Assembly (NCBI RefSeq): GCF_004564375.1 | Contig: NZ_CP038267.1 | Location: 3,164,501 to 3,228,500 of the forward strand | Length of the DNA: 64,000 bases | Origin: Nocardioides euryhalodurans | Lineage (GTDB): Bacteria > Actinomycetota > Actinomycetes > Propionibacteriales > Nocardioidaceae | Direction: 5' to 3' | Part shown: positions 8,612-16,768 of the stretch, in pieces | How positions within the stretch are numbered: the stretch's first letter is position 1 | Layout: each line of letters starts with the position of its first letter | Program-made: the position numbers and the translations under genes | The notes under the pieces: model-generated | The model's database searches: none | Told to the model about the DNA's origin: nothing | Seen by the model: the letters and a program-made list of their open reading frames with translations, nothing else

Positions 8612-10068
8612 GCACCACGCCCCGCCGTACGCCGGTCACGCCCGCCCGGCTGACCTACCCGGAGCCGCCCGCGCGGATGCGGGAGCGCCTCACCCTCGTC
8701 GGTGCCGCGACCGTGCTCGGGCCCGGCGCCATCATCGCCTCGGCCAACATCGGCAGCGGCGAGATGATCTTCGCCTCCCGGGGCGGGTCGATCTTCGGCT
8801 ACACCCTGCTGTGGGCCTTCGTCGTCGCGGCCGTCACCAAGGCCGCGCTCGCCTACTCCATGAACCGCTACACCGTCGTCGCCGGCGAGCACCTGATGAC
8901 CCGGTGGGCCACCCTCTTCCCGGGTCCGCGCGGCTGGTTCCCGATCGTCTTCGGCGCCACCTCGATCGCGGTGGTCCCGTCGTGGGTGAGCGGGCTCGGG
9001 CTGGGGATCGGCGACCTGATCGGGGAGAACACGGTCGGCACGGGAGCGATGTGGGCGACCCTGCTCATCGTGCTGTCGGCGATCCTGTCGTGGGTCGGCG
9101 GCTACGACCGGCTCGAGAAGGCCCAGACGGTGATCGTCGGGTTCATGCTGCTCGCCGTTGCCGTCAGCGTGGTCGTGCTGGAGCCGAACTGGCTCGGCGT
9201 CCTCGGCGGCCTGGTCCCGAGCCTGCCGGAGTACCCGACCTGGGTCGCGCAGGACTACCCCGAGATCGCGGAGCGACCCACCTGGCTCGAGCTCGGTGCC
9301 TACCTCGGCGCTATCGGCGGCGGCACCTACGACTACATCGCCTACTCCGGGATGCTGCGCGAGAAGCGGTGGGGCATGCTCTCGCGGCGCGAGATCGACA
9401 AGGTGAGCGACCGCTTCGCCACCGCCGGCCGGCGTGGCGAGCGGCTCCCGCTGAGCGACGACGCGGACGAGGTCGCCAAGGCGCGCGCCTGGTCGCGGGT
9501 CCCGCTCGGCGACGCGCTGATCTCCTTCGCGGCGATCACGTTCTTCGCCGCCATGTTCATGACCAACGGCGCCTCGCTCCTCTCCGAGGAGCGGCTGATC
9601 CCGACCGACGACCAGACGCTGACCCACCAGGCCGACTTCCTGACCGCGGTCCACCCGACCTTCGAGTACCTCTACTTCGTGGCGGTGTTCTTCGCGTTCT
9701 TCGGGTCGCTCTACGCGTTCTGGGAGATGTACAGCTACACCGCGTACGAGAGCCTCGGGGCGGTCTCGGACAGGGTCCGGCTCGCCGGCCAGCGGGCCGT
9801 GCGTCCCTACATGTACGGCTACATGCTGGTCGCCGCGCTGATCCTGGTGTGGACGGTCGGGGAGCTGGTGGTGATCGTGACGCCGGCGTCGGTGCTGGGC
9901 GGGCTGCTCATGAGCGGCATCTTCTGCCTGGCCGTCGTGTGGACCGAGCACAAGGTGCTGCCGCCCGCCTACCGGCTCGGCCGGGCCGCGCGCTGGTGGG
10001 TCATCGTCTCCGGCGTGCTGCTCATGGCCCTCGGACTGCTGTCGACCTGGCAGCTCTTCGCGGGGTGA
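8608..10068 (+). CDS. Nramp-superfamily transporter lacking metal-binding motifs
   Basis: A 486-aa integral membrane protein with about 11 predicted helices in the LeuT-like Nramp arrangement. GPGAIIASANIGSGEMIFAS in the first helix aligns with the Nramp TM1 region, but the metal-ligand DPGN is absent. In TM6, where Nramps carry MPH, this protein has GAIGGGTYDYIAYSG. A hydrophilic insert at about 265-300 separates the two halves. The missing ligands argue against Mn/Fe transport. Its place after the kinase and isomerase genes, with ATGA overlap, makes it the only candidate importer of the operon. The substrate is unknown. Confidence 0.8.
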   Translation: MSTTPRRTPVTPARLTYPEPPARMRERLTLVGAATVLGPGAIIASANIGSGEMIFASRGGSIFGYTLLWAFVVAAVTKAALAYSMNRYTVVAGEHLMTRWATLFPGPRGWFPIVFGATSIAVVPSWVSGLGLGIGDLIGENTVGTGAMWATLLIVLSAILSWVGGYDRLEKAQTVIVGFMLLAVAVSVVVLEPNWLGVLGGLVPSLPEYPTWVAQDYPEIAERPTWLELGAYLGAIGGGTYDYIAYSGMLREKRWGMLSRREIDKVSDRFATAGRRGERLPLSDDADEVAKARAWSRVPLGDALISFAAITFFAAMFMTNGASLLSEERLIPTDDQTLTHQADFLTAVHPTFEYLYFVAVFFAFFGSLYAFWEMYSYTAYESLGAVSDRVRLAGQRAVRPYMYGYMLVAALILVWTVGELVVIVTPASVLGGLLMSGIFCLAVVWTEHKVLPPAYRLGRAARWWVIVSGVLLMALGLLSTWQLFAG

Positions 10069-10433
10069 CCGGCATGGGACACGGAAGCTTCGTCGCCGCC
10101 GGCTGCCTCGCGCTGCTCTCGCTCCTCCGCCTGCAGGAGGGGGAGCCGGCGGCTGCCGGCCTGCTCGTCCTGGCCGCGGTCGCCCTCCTGGCGTGGGGCC
10201 TGCGCGGGCTCGGATCGCGGGAGCAGGCGGCACCTACCTCGCCGGAGGAGGCCGAGCGGGAGGCTGCGCGGCACCGGGGCTGGCAGCGGATCGCGTTGCT
10301 CGGCCTCGCGATGACCGCGGTGGGGGCGATCACCTTCCCGCCGATGGGGCTGGTCGTCGGTGCGCTGACGCTCTACGCGGCCTCCCGGATGCGCCGGTCC
10401 GGCCGGCTCGCGGCCATGCCGGCCGCCCGGTGA
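10065..10433 (+). CDS. Small membrane protein of the sugar operon
   Basis: A 122-aa protein with three hydrophobic stretches: two close together at about 8-45 and one at about 75-110, separated by a charged segment (PEEAEREAARHRGWQR). GTG 10065 overlaps the transporter stop (GTGA); ATG 10074 is an alternative. I recognise no family. It may be an accessory subunit of the Nramp-like transporter, which it follows directly, and it overlaps the next gene by 4 bp. Confidence 0.75.
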   Translation: MTGMGHGSFVAAGCLALLSLLRLQEGEPAAAGLLVLAAVALLAWGLRGLGSREQAAPTSPEEAEREAARHRGWQRIALLGLAMTAVGAITFPPMGLVVGALTLYAASRMRRSGRLAAMPAAR

Positions 10434-11308
10434 TCCCGGTGCCCGGGCGCGATCGGGTCGGCTGCTGCGGGCTCGGCAGCATCGGGCGTCCGATGGCTGC
10501 CCGGGTGCTCGCCGGTGGCCACGACGTGGTCGCGTGGGACGTCGACCCCGACCGGGTCGGCTCCCTGGCCGCCGACGGCGCGCGCGCTGCTCGTACGGCT
10601 GCTGACCTCGCGGACTGCCGGGTCGTGCTGGTGGTCGTGCCCGACGACGATGCCGTGACCGAACTGCTGTCCGGTCCGGACGCGCTGCTCGCCCTCCTGC
10701 CCGCCGGGGCGGTGGTCGTCGTGCACAGCACCGTGCTGCCGCCGACCGTCACCGCGCTCGCTGCCGAAGGGCTGCGCCACGGCGTGCACGTGCTCGACGC
10801 CCCGGTGAGCGGAGGGCCCGATCGGGCCGCCGAGGGCGACCTGACCCTGATGGTGGGCGGGGAGGCCGCGGCCGTGGCCCGGGTGCGGCCGGTGCTGGGC
10901 CTGCTCGGACCGCACGTCCACCACGTCGGGGGGACGGGTGCCGGGTCCGCGGTGAAGCTGGCCAACCAGACGATGCTGTTCTCCGCGCTCGCCGGGGCGC
11001 ACGAGGGGATGGCGCTGGCCGCGGCGTACGGCGTCGCGGAGCAGGACGTGCTCGACGTCGTGGCGACCAGCCTGGGGGAGTCGTGGGTGACCCGGAACTG
11101 GGGGTTCTTCGACGACATGGTGCGCACCTACGACGAGATCGGCACGCCTCCGGAGCAACGGTCGTGGCGCAAGGACCTGCGCGACGTCGTCCTCACCGCC
11201 GAGGACCGCGGGCTCGACCTCCCGGTGGCACGGCTGCTGGCCGCGACACTCGCGGATCGCGTGGAGGGTCGCGCGGCGCGTGGGGGTGGCGAGCAGCCGG
11301 AGGGATAG
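10430..11308 (+). CDS. 3-hydroxyisobutyrate dehydrogenase-family oxidoreductase
   Basis: A 292-aa beta-hydroxyacid dehydrogenase. CGLGSIGRPMAARVLAGG near residue 12 is the NAD(P)-binding loop, LDAPVSGGPDRAAEGDLTLM near 120 is the substrate-binding signature, and GSAVKLANQ near 170 carries the catalytic Lys. It would oxidise or reduce a 3-hydroxy acid such as 2-hydroxy-3-oxopropionate or a tetronate. GTG 10430 overlaps the preceding stop; GTG 10439 is possible. It closes the LacI-controlled operon. Its TAG stop lies inside the palindromic repeat at 11303. Confidence 0.9.
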   Translation: MIPVPGRDRVGCCGLGSIGRPMAARVLAGGHDVVAWDVDPDRVGSLAADGARAARTAADLADCRVVLVVVPDDDAVTELLSGPDALLALLPAGAVVVVHSTVLPPTVTALAAEGLRHGVHVLDAPVSGGPDRAAEGDLTLMVGGEAAAVARVRPVLGLLGPHVHHVGGTGAGSAVKLANQTMLFSALAGAHEGMALAAAYGVAEQDVLDVVATSLGESWVTRNWGFFDDMVRTYDEIGTPPEQRSWRKDLRDVVLTAEDRGLDLPVARLLAATLADRVEGRAARGGGEQPEG

Positions 11309-11367
11309 TGCGTCACAGAATGGTTGCTGTCTCGGCCTGGCGACGACCGTTCTGTGACGCACTATCC
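11303..11367. repeat. long palindromic repeat, copy 2
   Basis: 27-nt arms (11303-11329 and 11341-11367) around an 11-nt loop. The outer end reads GGATAGTGCGTCACAG. The right arm shares 24 identical bases with copy 1 at 4311-4334. The TAG of the dehydrogenase gene is the TAG of GATAGT, so the element also forms that gene's end. Confidence 0.92.
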
Positions 11368-11420
11368 ACGGTGGTGACCGCCACGACCGCTGGCCAACCA
11401 TCGGCCAACATCGCCCGACG

Positions 11421-11426
11421 TAGCCT
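11421..11426 (+). promoter_or_regulatory. leaderless -10 of the coxD-like gene
   Basis: TAGCCT, then 6 nt, then ATG 11433; no Shine-Dalgarno sequence. Confidence 0.65.
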
Positions 11427-11432
11427 TGCTGC

Positions 11433-12323
11433 ATGGCCCCCGGGAGCATCACCAGCGCCGCCGACCTCGCCGGTCGGCTCGGCGAGACCGGCTACCTCGC
11501 CGACGACGAGCTGGCGACCGTGCTCTACCTCGCGCTGCGCATGGAGCGGCCGCTGCTGCTCGAGGGCGAGCCGGGGACCGGCAAGACCGCGCTGGCCGAG
11601 GCGCTGGCCGAGTCGATGGACCTGCCGCTGATCCGGCTGCAGTGCTACGAGGGGATCGACGCGACGCAAGCCCTCTACGACTGGGACTTCCCCCGCCAGA
11701 TCCTCCACCTGCGCACCCTCGAGGCCGTCCACGGCGATGAAGGGTCGGGGATCGAGGAGACCGAGAAGAGCCTGTACGACGAGCGCTTCCTGCTCGCCCG
11801 GCCGGTGCTCCAGGCCCTCCAGCAGTCGCCGGCCGTGCTGCTCGTGGACGAGGTCGACCGGGCCGACGACGAGTTCGAGGCGTTCCTGCTCGAGGTGCTG
11901 TCGACCTACCAGGTCAGCATCCCCGAGCTCGGCACCGTGGCGGCCGCCGTACCGCCGGTGGTGGTGCTCACCTCCAACCGCACCCGCGAGCTCCACGACG
12001 CGCTCAAACGGCGCTGCCTCTACCACTGGATCGAGCACCCAGGTCTCGAGCGCGAGGTCGAGATCGTCCGCTCCCGGGCCCCCGAGGTCTCCGAGGCACT
12101 CCGCCGCCAGGTGGTCACCGTCGTCCAGCAGCTGCGCAGCCGCGACGACCTGCTCAAGCCCCCCGGCGTCGCCGAGACGCTCGACTGGGCGAAGGCGCTG
12201 CACTACCTCGGGACCCAGGACCTGGACCTCGAGTCCGCCGCGACCACGCTCGGGGCGTTGGTGAAGTACCGCGAGGACAGCGACCGGGTGAAGCAGGCGC
12301 TGGACCGGATGCTGGCGAGGTGA
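11433..12323 (+). CDS. coxD: MoxR-family AAA+ ATPase, CoxD-like
   Basis: A 296-aa MoxR ATPase. Walker A GEPGTGKTALAE is at about residues 46-57, Walker B VLLVDEVDRAD at about 132-142, and sensor 1 VVLTSNRTREL follows. The insert LYDWDFPRQILHLR near 85 is typical of CoxD. In carboxydotrophs CoxD works with the VWA protein CoxE to mature the Cu/Mo active site of CO dehydrogenase. The next gene is a CoxE homologue overlapping by 4 bp, then an XdhC homologue, giving coxD-coxE-coxF order. It starts a new transcription unit after palindromic repeat 2. Confidence 0.9.
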   Translation: MAPGSITSAADLAGRLGETGYLADDELATVLYLALRMERPLLLEGEPGTGKTALAEALAESMDLPLIRLQCYEGIDATQALYDWDFPRQILHLRTLEAVHGDEGSGIEETEKSLYDERFLLARPVLQALQQSPAVLLVDEVDRADDEFEAFLLEVLSTYQVSIPELGTVAAAVPPVVVLTSNRTRELHDALKRRCLYHWIEHPGLEREVEIVRSRAPEVSEALRRQVVTVVQQLRSRDDLLKPPGVAETLDWAKALHYLGTQDLDLESAATTLGALVKYREDSDRVKQALDRMLAR

Positions 12324-13441
12324 GCACCGTGGCCGTCGAGCCGAGGGCGGGGGACGAGATCCTGCTCGCCTTCACCCGCGCGCTGCGCGCGGCCGGCGTC
12401 CCGGTCACCTCCGACCGCGCCCAGGGCTACCTGGCCGCCGCTGCCCTGACCGGGGTCGAGGACCGCCGCGGCGTCTACTGGGCGGGTCGGGCCACCCTCT
12501 GCGCCGCCCCCGACGACCTGCAGCGCCACGACCAGGTCTTCGACGCCTTCTTCAACGCCCGCGACGGGCTGCCGCGGTCACGACCGTCGGCACCCTCGAC
12601 CCCCGTGTCGTCGTTCCCCGAGTCCGAGCCCGACGGGGGCGAAGGCGAGGCGGGCGAGGAGGAGGCGGTCCGCGCCGCGGCGAGCGCCGCGGAGGTGCTC
12701 CGGCACCGCGACGTCGCAGCCCTCTCGGCGGCCGAGAAGGCGCGGCTGGCCACGATGTTCTCCACCCTGACCTGCCGACCGCCGCTGCGGCATACGGCCC
12801 GGCACAAGCGGTGGCACCGCGGCGAGATCGACGCCCACCGCACCCTGCGCGCCAGCCTGCGCCGGATGGGGGAGCCGGCCGAGATCGCCTGGCGCCGGCG
12901 CGGCACCCGCCCGCGGCGGGTGGTGCTGCTGGTGGACGTGTCCGGCTCGATGAGCGGGTACGCCGACGCGCTGCTGCGGCTGGCGCACCGCTGGACCCGC
13001 ACCGGCGGCTCGGCCGTCGAGACCTTCACCGTCGGCACCCGACTCACCCACGTCACCCGCGCGATGCGGCTGCGCGACCCCGACCGCGCGATCGTGGCGG
13101 CCGGCGAGACCGTGCCGGACTGGTCCGGCGGCACCCGGCTCGGCGAGACCCTGCAGATGTTCCTGACCCGGTGGGGCCAGCGGGGGATGGCCCGCGGGGC
13201 GGTGGTCGTCGTGTTCAGCGACGGCTGGGAGCGCGGCGGCACCGAGCTGCTCGCCGAGCAGATGGCCCGGCTGCAGCGGATCGCCCACCGGGTGGTGTGG
13301 GTCAATCCCCACCGCGGCAAGGCGGGGTACGAGCCGGTCCAGGCCGGCGTACGCGCGGCACTGCCGCACTGTGACGACTTCGTGGCCGGTCACTCGCTGG
13401 CCACGTTCGCCGACCTGACGGAGCTGGTGTCCCGTGCGTGA
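12320..13441 (+). CDS. coxE: VWA-domain protein, CoxE-like
   Basis: A 373-aa CoxE-family protein. The N-terminal 90 residues are helical (AFTRALRAAGVPVTSDRAQ), an acidic Glu-rich linker lies around 100-120, and the VWA domain occupies about 190-370. VVLLVDVSGSMSGYADALL at about 197 holds the MIDAS DxSxS motif. It is the expected partner of the MoxR ATPase upstream, in metal-centre maturation of the molybdenum hydroxylase. GTG 12320 overlaps the coxD stop (GTGA), and the next gene begins within its last codons. Confidence 0.9.
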   Translation: MSTVAVEPRAGDEILLAFTRALRAAGVPVTSDRAQGYLAAAALTGVEDRRGVYWAGRATLCAAPDDLQRHDQVFDAFFNARDGLPRSRPSAPSTPVSSFPESEPDGGEGEAGEEEAVRAAASAAEVLRHRDVAALSAAEKARLATMFSTLTCRPPLRHTARHKRWHRGEIDAHRTLRASLRRMGEPAEIAWRRRGTRPRRVVLLVDVSGSMSGYADALLRLAHRWTRTGGSAVETFTVGTRLTHVTRAMRLRDPDRAIVAAGETVPDWSGGTRLGETLQMFLTRWGQRGMARGAVVVVFSDGWERGGTELLAEQMARLQRIAHRVVWVNPHRGKAGYEPVQAGVRAALPHCDDFVAGHSLATFADLTELVSRA

Positions 13442-14624
13442 CGTGATGAGTGAGCTGCTGGCGTGGTGGGAGGCCGGTGAGACCGTCGGGGTCGGGACCG
13501 TGGTCGCGACCTTCCAGTCCGCGCCCCGCCCGGCCGGCGCCTCCATGCTGGTCGGACCCGACGACTCGGCGGTCGGGTCGGTGTCGGGAGGCTGCGTCGA
13601 GGGCGCCGTCTACGAGCTGGCCCAGGAGGTGGTCGCCTCCGGCGACCCGGTGCTCGAGCGCTACGGCGTCTCCGACGACGACGCCTTCGCCGTCGGCCTG
13701 ACCTGCGGGGGGATCCTGGACGTCTTCGTCGAGAAGGTGAGCCGCGAGACCTTCCCCGAGCTCGGCGAGATCGCGGCCGACGTCGCCGCCGGGCGCCCGG
13801 TCGCCCTCGCCACCGTGATCGAGCACCCCGACCCCACGAGGCTGGGACGGCGGCTGGTGGTCCGGCCCGAGGGTGCAGGTGAGGTAGTCCCCGGATCTTC
13901 TGCTGGCGAATCGACCGATCGGGAGCAGGAAGTTCGGGGACTATCCCGGAGCCTGGGCTCCGACCGCGCCGACGACGCCGTCCGCGACGACGCGCTCGGC
14001 CTGCTCGCGGCGGGCCACAACGCGACCCTGACCTACGGCCCTGACGGCGAGCGGCGGGGTGAGGGCATGCGGGTGTTCGTGTGGGCGTTCGCCCCCAAGC
14101 CGCGGATGCTGGTCTTCGGGGCGATCGACTTCGCCGCCGCCGTCGCCCGGGTCGGCAGCTTCCTCGGCTACCACGTCACCGTGTGCGACGCCCGGCCGGT
14201 CTTCGCCACCGACAGCCGCTTCCCCGAGGCCGACGAGGTGGTCGTCGACTGGCCGCACCGCTACCTGAAGGCCGAGGTGGAGGCCGGACGGATCGACCAG
14301 CGGACCGTCCTGGCGGTGCTGACCCACGACCCGAAGTTCGACGTCCCGCTGCTCGAGGTCGCGCTGCGGCTGCCCGAGGACCGGCGACCGGCGTACGTCG
14401 GGGCGATGGGCAGCCGGCGTACCCACGACGACCGGCTCGTACGCCTCGCCGAGGCCGGTCTCACCGAGAAGGAGATCGACCTGCTCTCCAGCCCGATCGG
14501 GCTCGACCTCGGCGCGCGCACCCCCGAGGAGACCGCGATCAGCATCGCCGCCGAGATCGTGGCGCTGCAGTGGGGCGGCTCCGGTGACCGGCTCGGGACG
14601 CGGGAGGGCCGGATCCACCACTGA
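13434..14624 (+). CDS. XdhC/CoxF-family molybdenum hydroxylase maturation protein
   Basis: A 396-aa XdhC-type protein. The N-terminal CoxI domain contains GTVVATFQSAPRPAGASM and SGGCVEGAVYELA; the C-terminal Rossmann domain begins PRMLVFGAIDFAAAVARVG and ends with YVGAMGSRRTHDDR and GLDLGARTPEETAISIAAEI. The family binds the molybdenum cofactor and sulfurates or inserts it into xanthine or CO dehydrogenases. GTG 13434 overlaps coxE by 8 bp; ATG 13446 is equally good. Residues 150-171 are encoded by a long palindromic repeat that keeps the frame, inserted between the conserved strand ending VVRPEG and SLGSDRADDAVRDDA. Confidence 0.92.
   Translation: MRDVMSELLAWWEAGETVGVGTVVATFQSAPRPAGASMLVGPDDSAVGSVSGGCVEGAVYELAQEVVASGDPVLERYGVSDDDAFAVGLTCGGILDVFVEKVSRETFPELGEIAADVAAGRPVALATVIEHPDPTRLGRRLVVRPEGAGEVVPGSSAGESTDREQEVRGLSRSLGSDRADDAVRDDALGLLAAGHNATLTYGPDGERRGEGMRVFVWAFAPKPRMLVFGAIDFAAAVARVGSFLGYHVTVCDARPVFATDSRFPEADEVVVDWPHRYLKAEVEAGRIDQRTVLAVLTHDPKFDVPLLEVALRLPEDRRPAYVGAMGSRRTHDDRLVRLAEAGLTEKEIDLLSSPIGLDLGARTPEETAISIAAEIVALQWGGSGDRLGTREGRIHH
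13883..13946. repeat. long palindromic repeat, copy 3, inside the xdhC-like gene
   Basis: Arms of about 26 nt (13883-13908 and 13921-13946) with a 12-nt loop. The right arm reads, in reverse complement, GGATAGTCCCCGAACTTCCT; the left arm differs by two single-base deletions. Outer GATAGT and overall size match copies 1 and 2, but the rest of the arm differs. It is in frame in the coding sequence. Confidence 0.85.
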
Positions 14625-14670
14625 GCCGTCCGACCCGGGCGCGATTGAGGCGTCACCACCCGAGCGCTAC

Positions 14671-14686
14671 CGTGACCGGCATCACA
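14671..14686. promoter_or_regulatory. CRP/GlxR-like site before the GAF regulator
   Basis: CGTGA-CCGGCA-TCACA, one mismatch to TGTGA-N6-TCACA, 18 bp before the start codon. A TACCGT hexamer (14668-14673) overlaps its left half as a possible -10. The same arrangement precedes coxS at 16829. Confidence 0.7.
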
Positions 14687-14703
14687 ACTCTTCCGGGGCG
14701 GAC

Positions 14704-15945
14704 ATGAGCACCACGAGCGACGACCTGCAGTCACGACGTCTCGACTCGGTGCGCGCGTGGACGCAGTTCGTCGAGGGCGGTGACGACGCCGCGGACGCGG
14801 TGCGTCCCGAGATCCTCAGCAGCTGGCGGCTCTCCACCGCCTCGATCGGCCCCGACGTGGCCCAGGCGCCGCTGGCCGACGAGGCCGAGACGGCGGCGTA
14901 CTTCCAGGGCTCGCCGCTCCAGATCGCGGTCGAGCGCGTCGAGTCCGAGCTCCGCAAGACCGCCGAGGACGGCGACCTGGTGCTCGCGGTGACCGACCCC
15001 GAGACCCGGATCCTCTGGACGTACGGCGGTCGGGTGATGCGCCGGAAGGCCGAGTCGGTCAACTTCGTGCCGGCCGGTCGCTGGGACGAGGCCAGCGTCG
15101 GGACCAACGCGCTGGCGATCGCCTCGCGCACCGGGGACCCGTCGATGGTCTTCAGCGCCGAGCACTTCGCGCCGATCGTCCACAACTGGGTGTGCTGGGC
15201 GGCACCCGTCCACGACCCGGTGTCGGGGGAGCAGCTCGGCGTGATCGACCTGTCGACGACCTGGGAGCGGACCCACCCGATCGGGCTCGCGACCGCGCGG
15301 GTGCTGGCCCGGCTGATCGAGACCGCGATGCCCCGCTCCCACCAGTGGGACGGGGTCCGGCGCGACCTCGCGCCGCCCGAGCCGGGGCTCACCCTGTCGC
15401 TGCTCGGCACCGCCGAGGCGTGGCTCGACGGGCAGCGGCTGCTGCTCAACCGGCGCCAGACCGAGGTGCTCGCGGTGCTGTGCCTCCACCCCGAGGGCAT
15501 CTCGCTGGAGCGGCTCCACGCGATGGTCTACGGCGACCAGGCGGTCACGCTGTCGACGCTCAAGGCGGAGGTGTCCCACCTGCGCTCGGCGCTGGGCGGC
15601 CAGCTGGCCTCGCGCCCCTACCGGCTCACGATGCCGGTCCGCACCGACGTCGAGGAGGTGCTCATCCTCCTCGGGCGCGGCGAGGTCAAGGCCGCCGTCG
15701 CGTCGTACGGCGGCGACCTGCTGCCCGGCACCAACGCCCCGGCCCTCGCCGAGCTCGCCGACTACCTCGCCGTCTCGATGCGGGAGGCGCTGCTGGCCGA
15801 CCCCGAGCCCGCCGCCGTGCTGCGCTACAGCGAGCTGGCCCCTCACGACACCGAGGTCGTGGAGCGCAGTCTCGCGGCGCTCGGCGACGTCGAGCACCCC
15901 CTGAAGGCGCTGCTCAAGGGCCGGCTCGCCGCTGCCCGGCGCTGA
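14704..15945 (+). CDS. GAF-domain transcriptional regulator with C-terminal winged helix
   Basis: A 413-aa regulator. Residues 15-70 (VRPEILSSWRLS) and the GAF-like segment to about 210 (WDEASVGTNALAIASRTGDP, then APVHDPVSGEQLGVIDLS) match the sensor part of AcoR/DhaR-type activators. The sigma-54 AAA+ domain is missing; about 225-330 instead carries a winged-helix segment (NRRQTEVLAVLCLHPEGISL). It lies between the cox maturation and structural genes, so it is the best candidate regulator of both. It has its own CRP-like site. Ligand unknown. ATG 14704 is chosen over an upstream in-frame ATG because the latter precedes the promoter elements. Confidence 0.85.
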   Translation: MSTTSDDLQSRRLDSVRAWTQFVEGGDDAADAVRPEILSSWRLSTASIGPDVAQAPLADEAETAAYFQGSPLQIAVERVESELRKTAEDGDLVLAVTDPETRILWTYGGRVMRRKAESVNFVPAGRWDEASVGTNALAIASRTGDPSMVFSAEHFAPIVHNWVCWAAPVHDPVSGEQLGVIDLSTTWERTHPIGLATARVLARLIETAMPRSHQWDGVRRDLAPPEPGLTLSLLGTAEAWLDGQRLLLNRRQTEVLAVLCLHPEGISLERLHAMVYGDQAVTLSTLKAEVSHLRSALGGQLASRPYRLTMPVRTDVEEVLILLGRGEVKAAVASYGGDLLPGTNAPALAELADYLAVSMREALLADPEPAAVLRYSELAPHDTEVVERSLAALGDVEHPLKALLKGRLAAARR

Positions 15946-15972
15946 CGCGGCCGCGGCGCCGCGTCGGTCCGG

Positions 15973-16323
15973 TCAGACCGACCCGAGCCACCACCCGGCC
16001 GCGGCCGCGGCCAGGCCCACACCCACGCTGCCGACGACGTTGATCAGCGCGGGCGCGCTCCGTCCCTGCTCCAGCAGGCGCACGGTCTCGAACGAGAACG
16101 TCGAGAACGTCGTCAGCGCCCCGCAGACGCCGGCCCCGCCGAGGATGACCAGCCACTCCGGGCCCGACGCGAGGAGCAGCCCGAGCACGAACGACCCGAC
16201 CACGTTCACCGCGAACGTCCCCCAGGGGACGGGGCCGCGCACCCGTGCGGTCACCCAGCCGTCGGCCAGGTAGCGCAGCGGCGCCCCCACCGCGCCGCCG
16301 AGCAGGACCAGGAGCAGCGTCAC
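15973..16323 (-). CDS. crcB: Fluoride channel CrcB/Fluc, second subunit
   Basis: A 116-aa, four-helix Fluc protein. GAVGAPLRYLADGWV at the N-terminus, PWGTFAVNVVGSFVLGLL with the conserved Asn near residue 40, and GALTTFSTFSFETVRLL with the Phe-box near 72 are all present. It exports fluoride as a dual-topology or heterodimeric channel. GTG 16323 overlaps the stop of the other crcB gene (GTGA), so the two subunits are translated in tandem as in actinobacteria and Bacillus with paired crcB genes. Confidence 0.93.
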   Translation of the reverse strand: MTLLLVLLGGAVGAPLRYLADGWVTARVRGPVPWGTFAVNVVGSFVLGLLLASGPEWLVILGGAGVCGALTTFSTFSFETVRLLEQGRSAPALINVVGSVGVGLAAAAAGWWLGSV

Positions 16324-16760
16324 GAGCGTGCTCCCGCGTCGAGTGCTCGTCGGGTCAGGAGCAGGCCGGCCCAGACGGCCACCAGCCCCGCCGCCACGCT
16401 CCCCAGCACGTACGCCGACGCCACCGCGGCCTCGCCCGCCGCGAGCAGGTCGCGCGTCTCCACCGCGTACGTCGAGAAGGTCGTGAAGCCCCCCAGCACC
16501 CCCACCCCGACGAACGGCCGGAGCAGCGGCCGGTCGGTGACCACGTCGGTCACGACGACCATCAGCACGCCCAGCAGCAGGCAGCCCGCGACGTTGACGG
16601 CGAAGGTCGCCCATGGGAAGCCGTCGGCCACCAGCAGCTCGGAGACCGACCAGCGGGCGGCCGAGCCGAGGCCACCGCCGAGGGCCACCGCGGCCAGCAC
16701 CCGGGGACCGCTCCCGGGCGCCCGGGCGTCCGGGTCGACCGGTGGGGCGTGGTGGCTCAC
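16320..16760 (-). CDS. crcB: Fluoride channel CrcB/Fluc, first subunit
   Basis: A 146-aa Fluc protein with a variable N-terminal extension of about 18 residues. GGGLGSAARWSVSELL, PWATFAVNVAGCLLLGVL and GGFTTFSTYAVETRDLL are the channel signatures. GTG 16760 is chosen because TAGGTT lies 8 nt upstream, a leaderless promoter; an ATG at 16814 is also in frame. It pairs with the downstream crcB. No fluoride riboswitch is apparent in the short space before it. The pair interrupts the cox cluster on the opposite strand. Confidence 0.93.
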   Translation of the reverse strand: MSHHAPPVDPDARAPGSGPRVLAAVALGGGLGSAARWSVSELLVADGFPWATFAVNVAGCLLLGVLMVVVTDVVTDRPLLRPFVGVGVLGGFTTFSTYAVETRDLLAAGEAAVASAYVLGSVAAGLVAVWAGLLLTRRALDAGARS

Positions 16761-16768
16761 GGCACCCG

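Noticed and set aside
8608..10068. Manganese/iron transporter MntH
   Set aside because: DPGN and MPH ligand motifs of Nramp metal transporters are missing.
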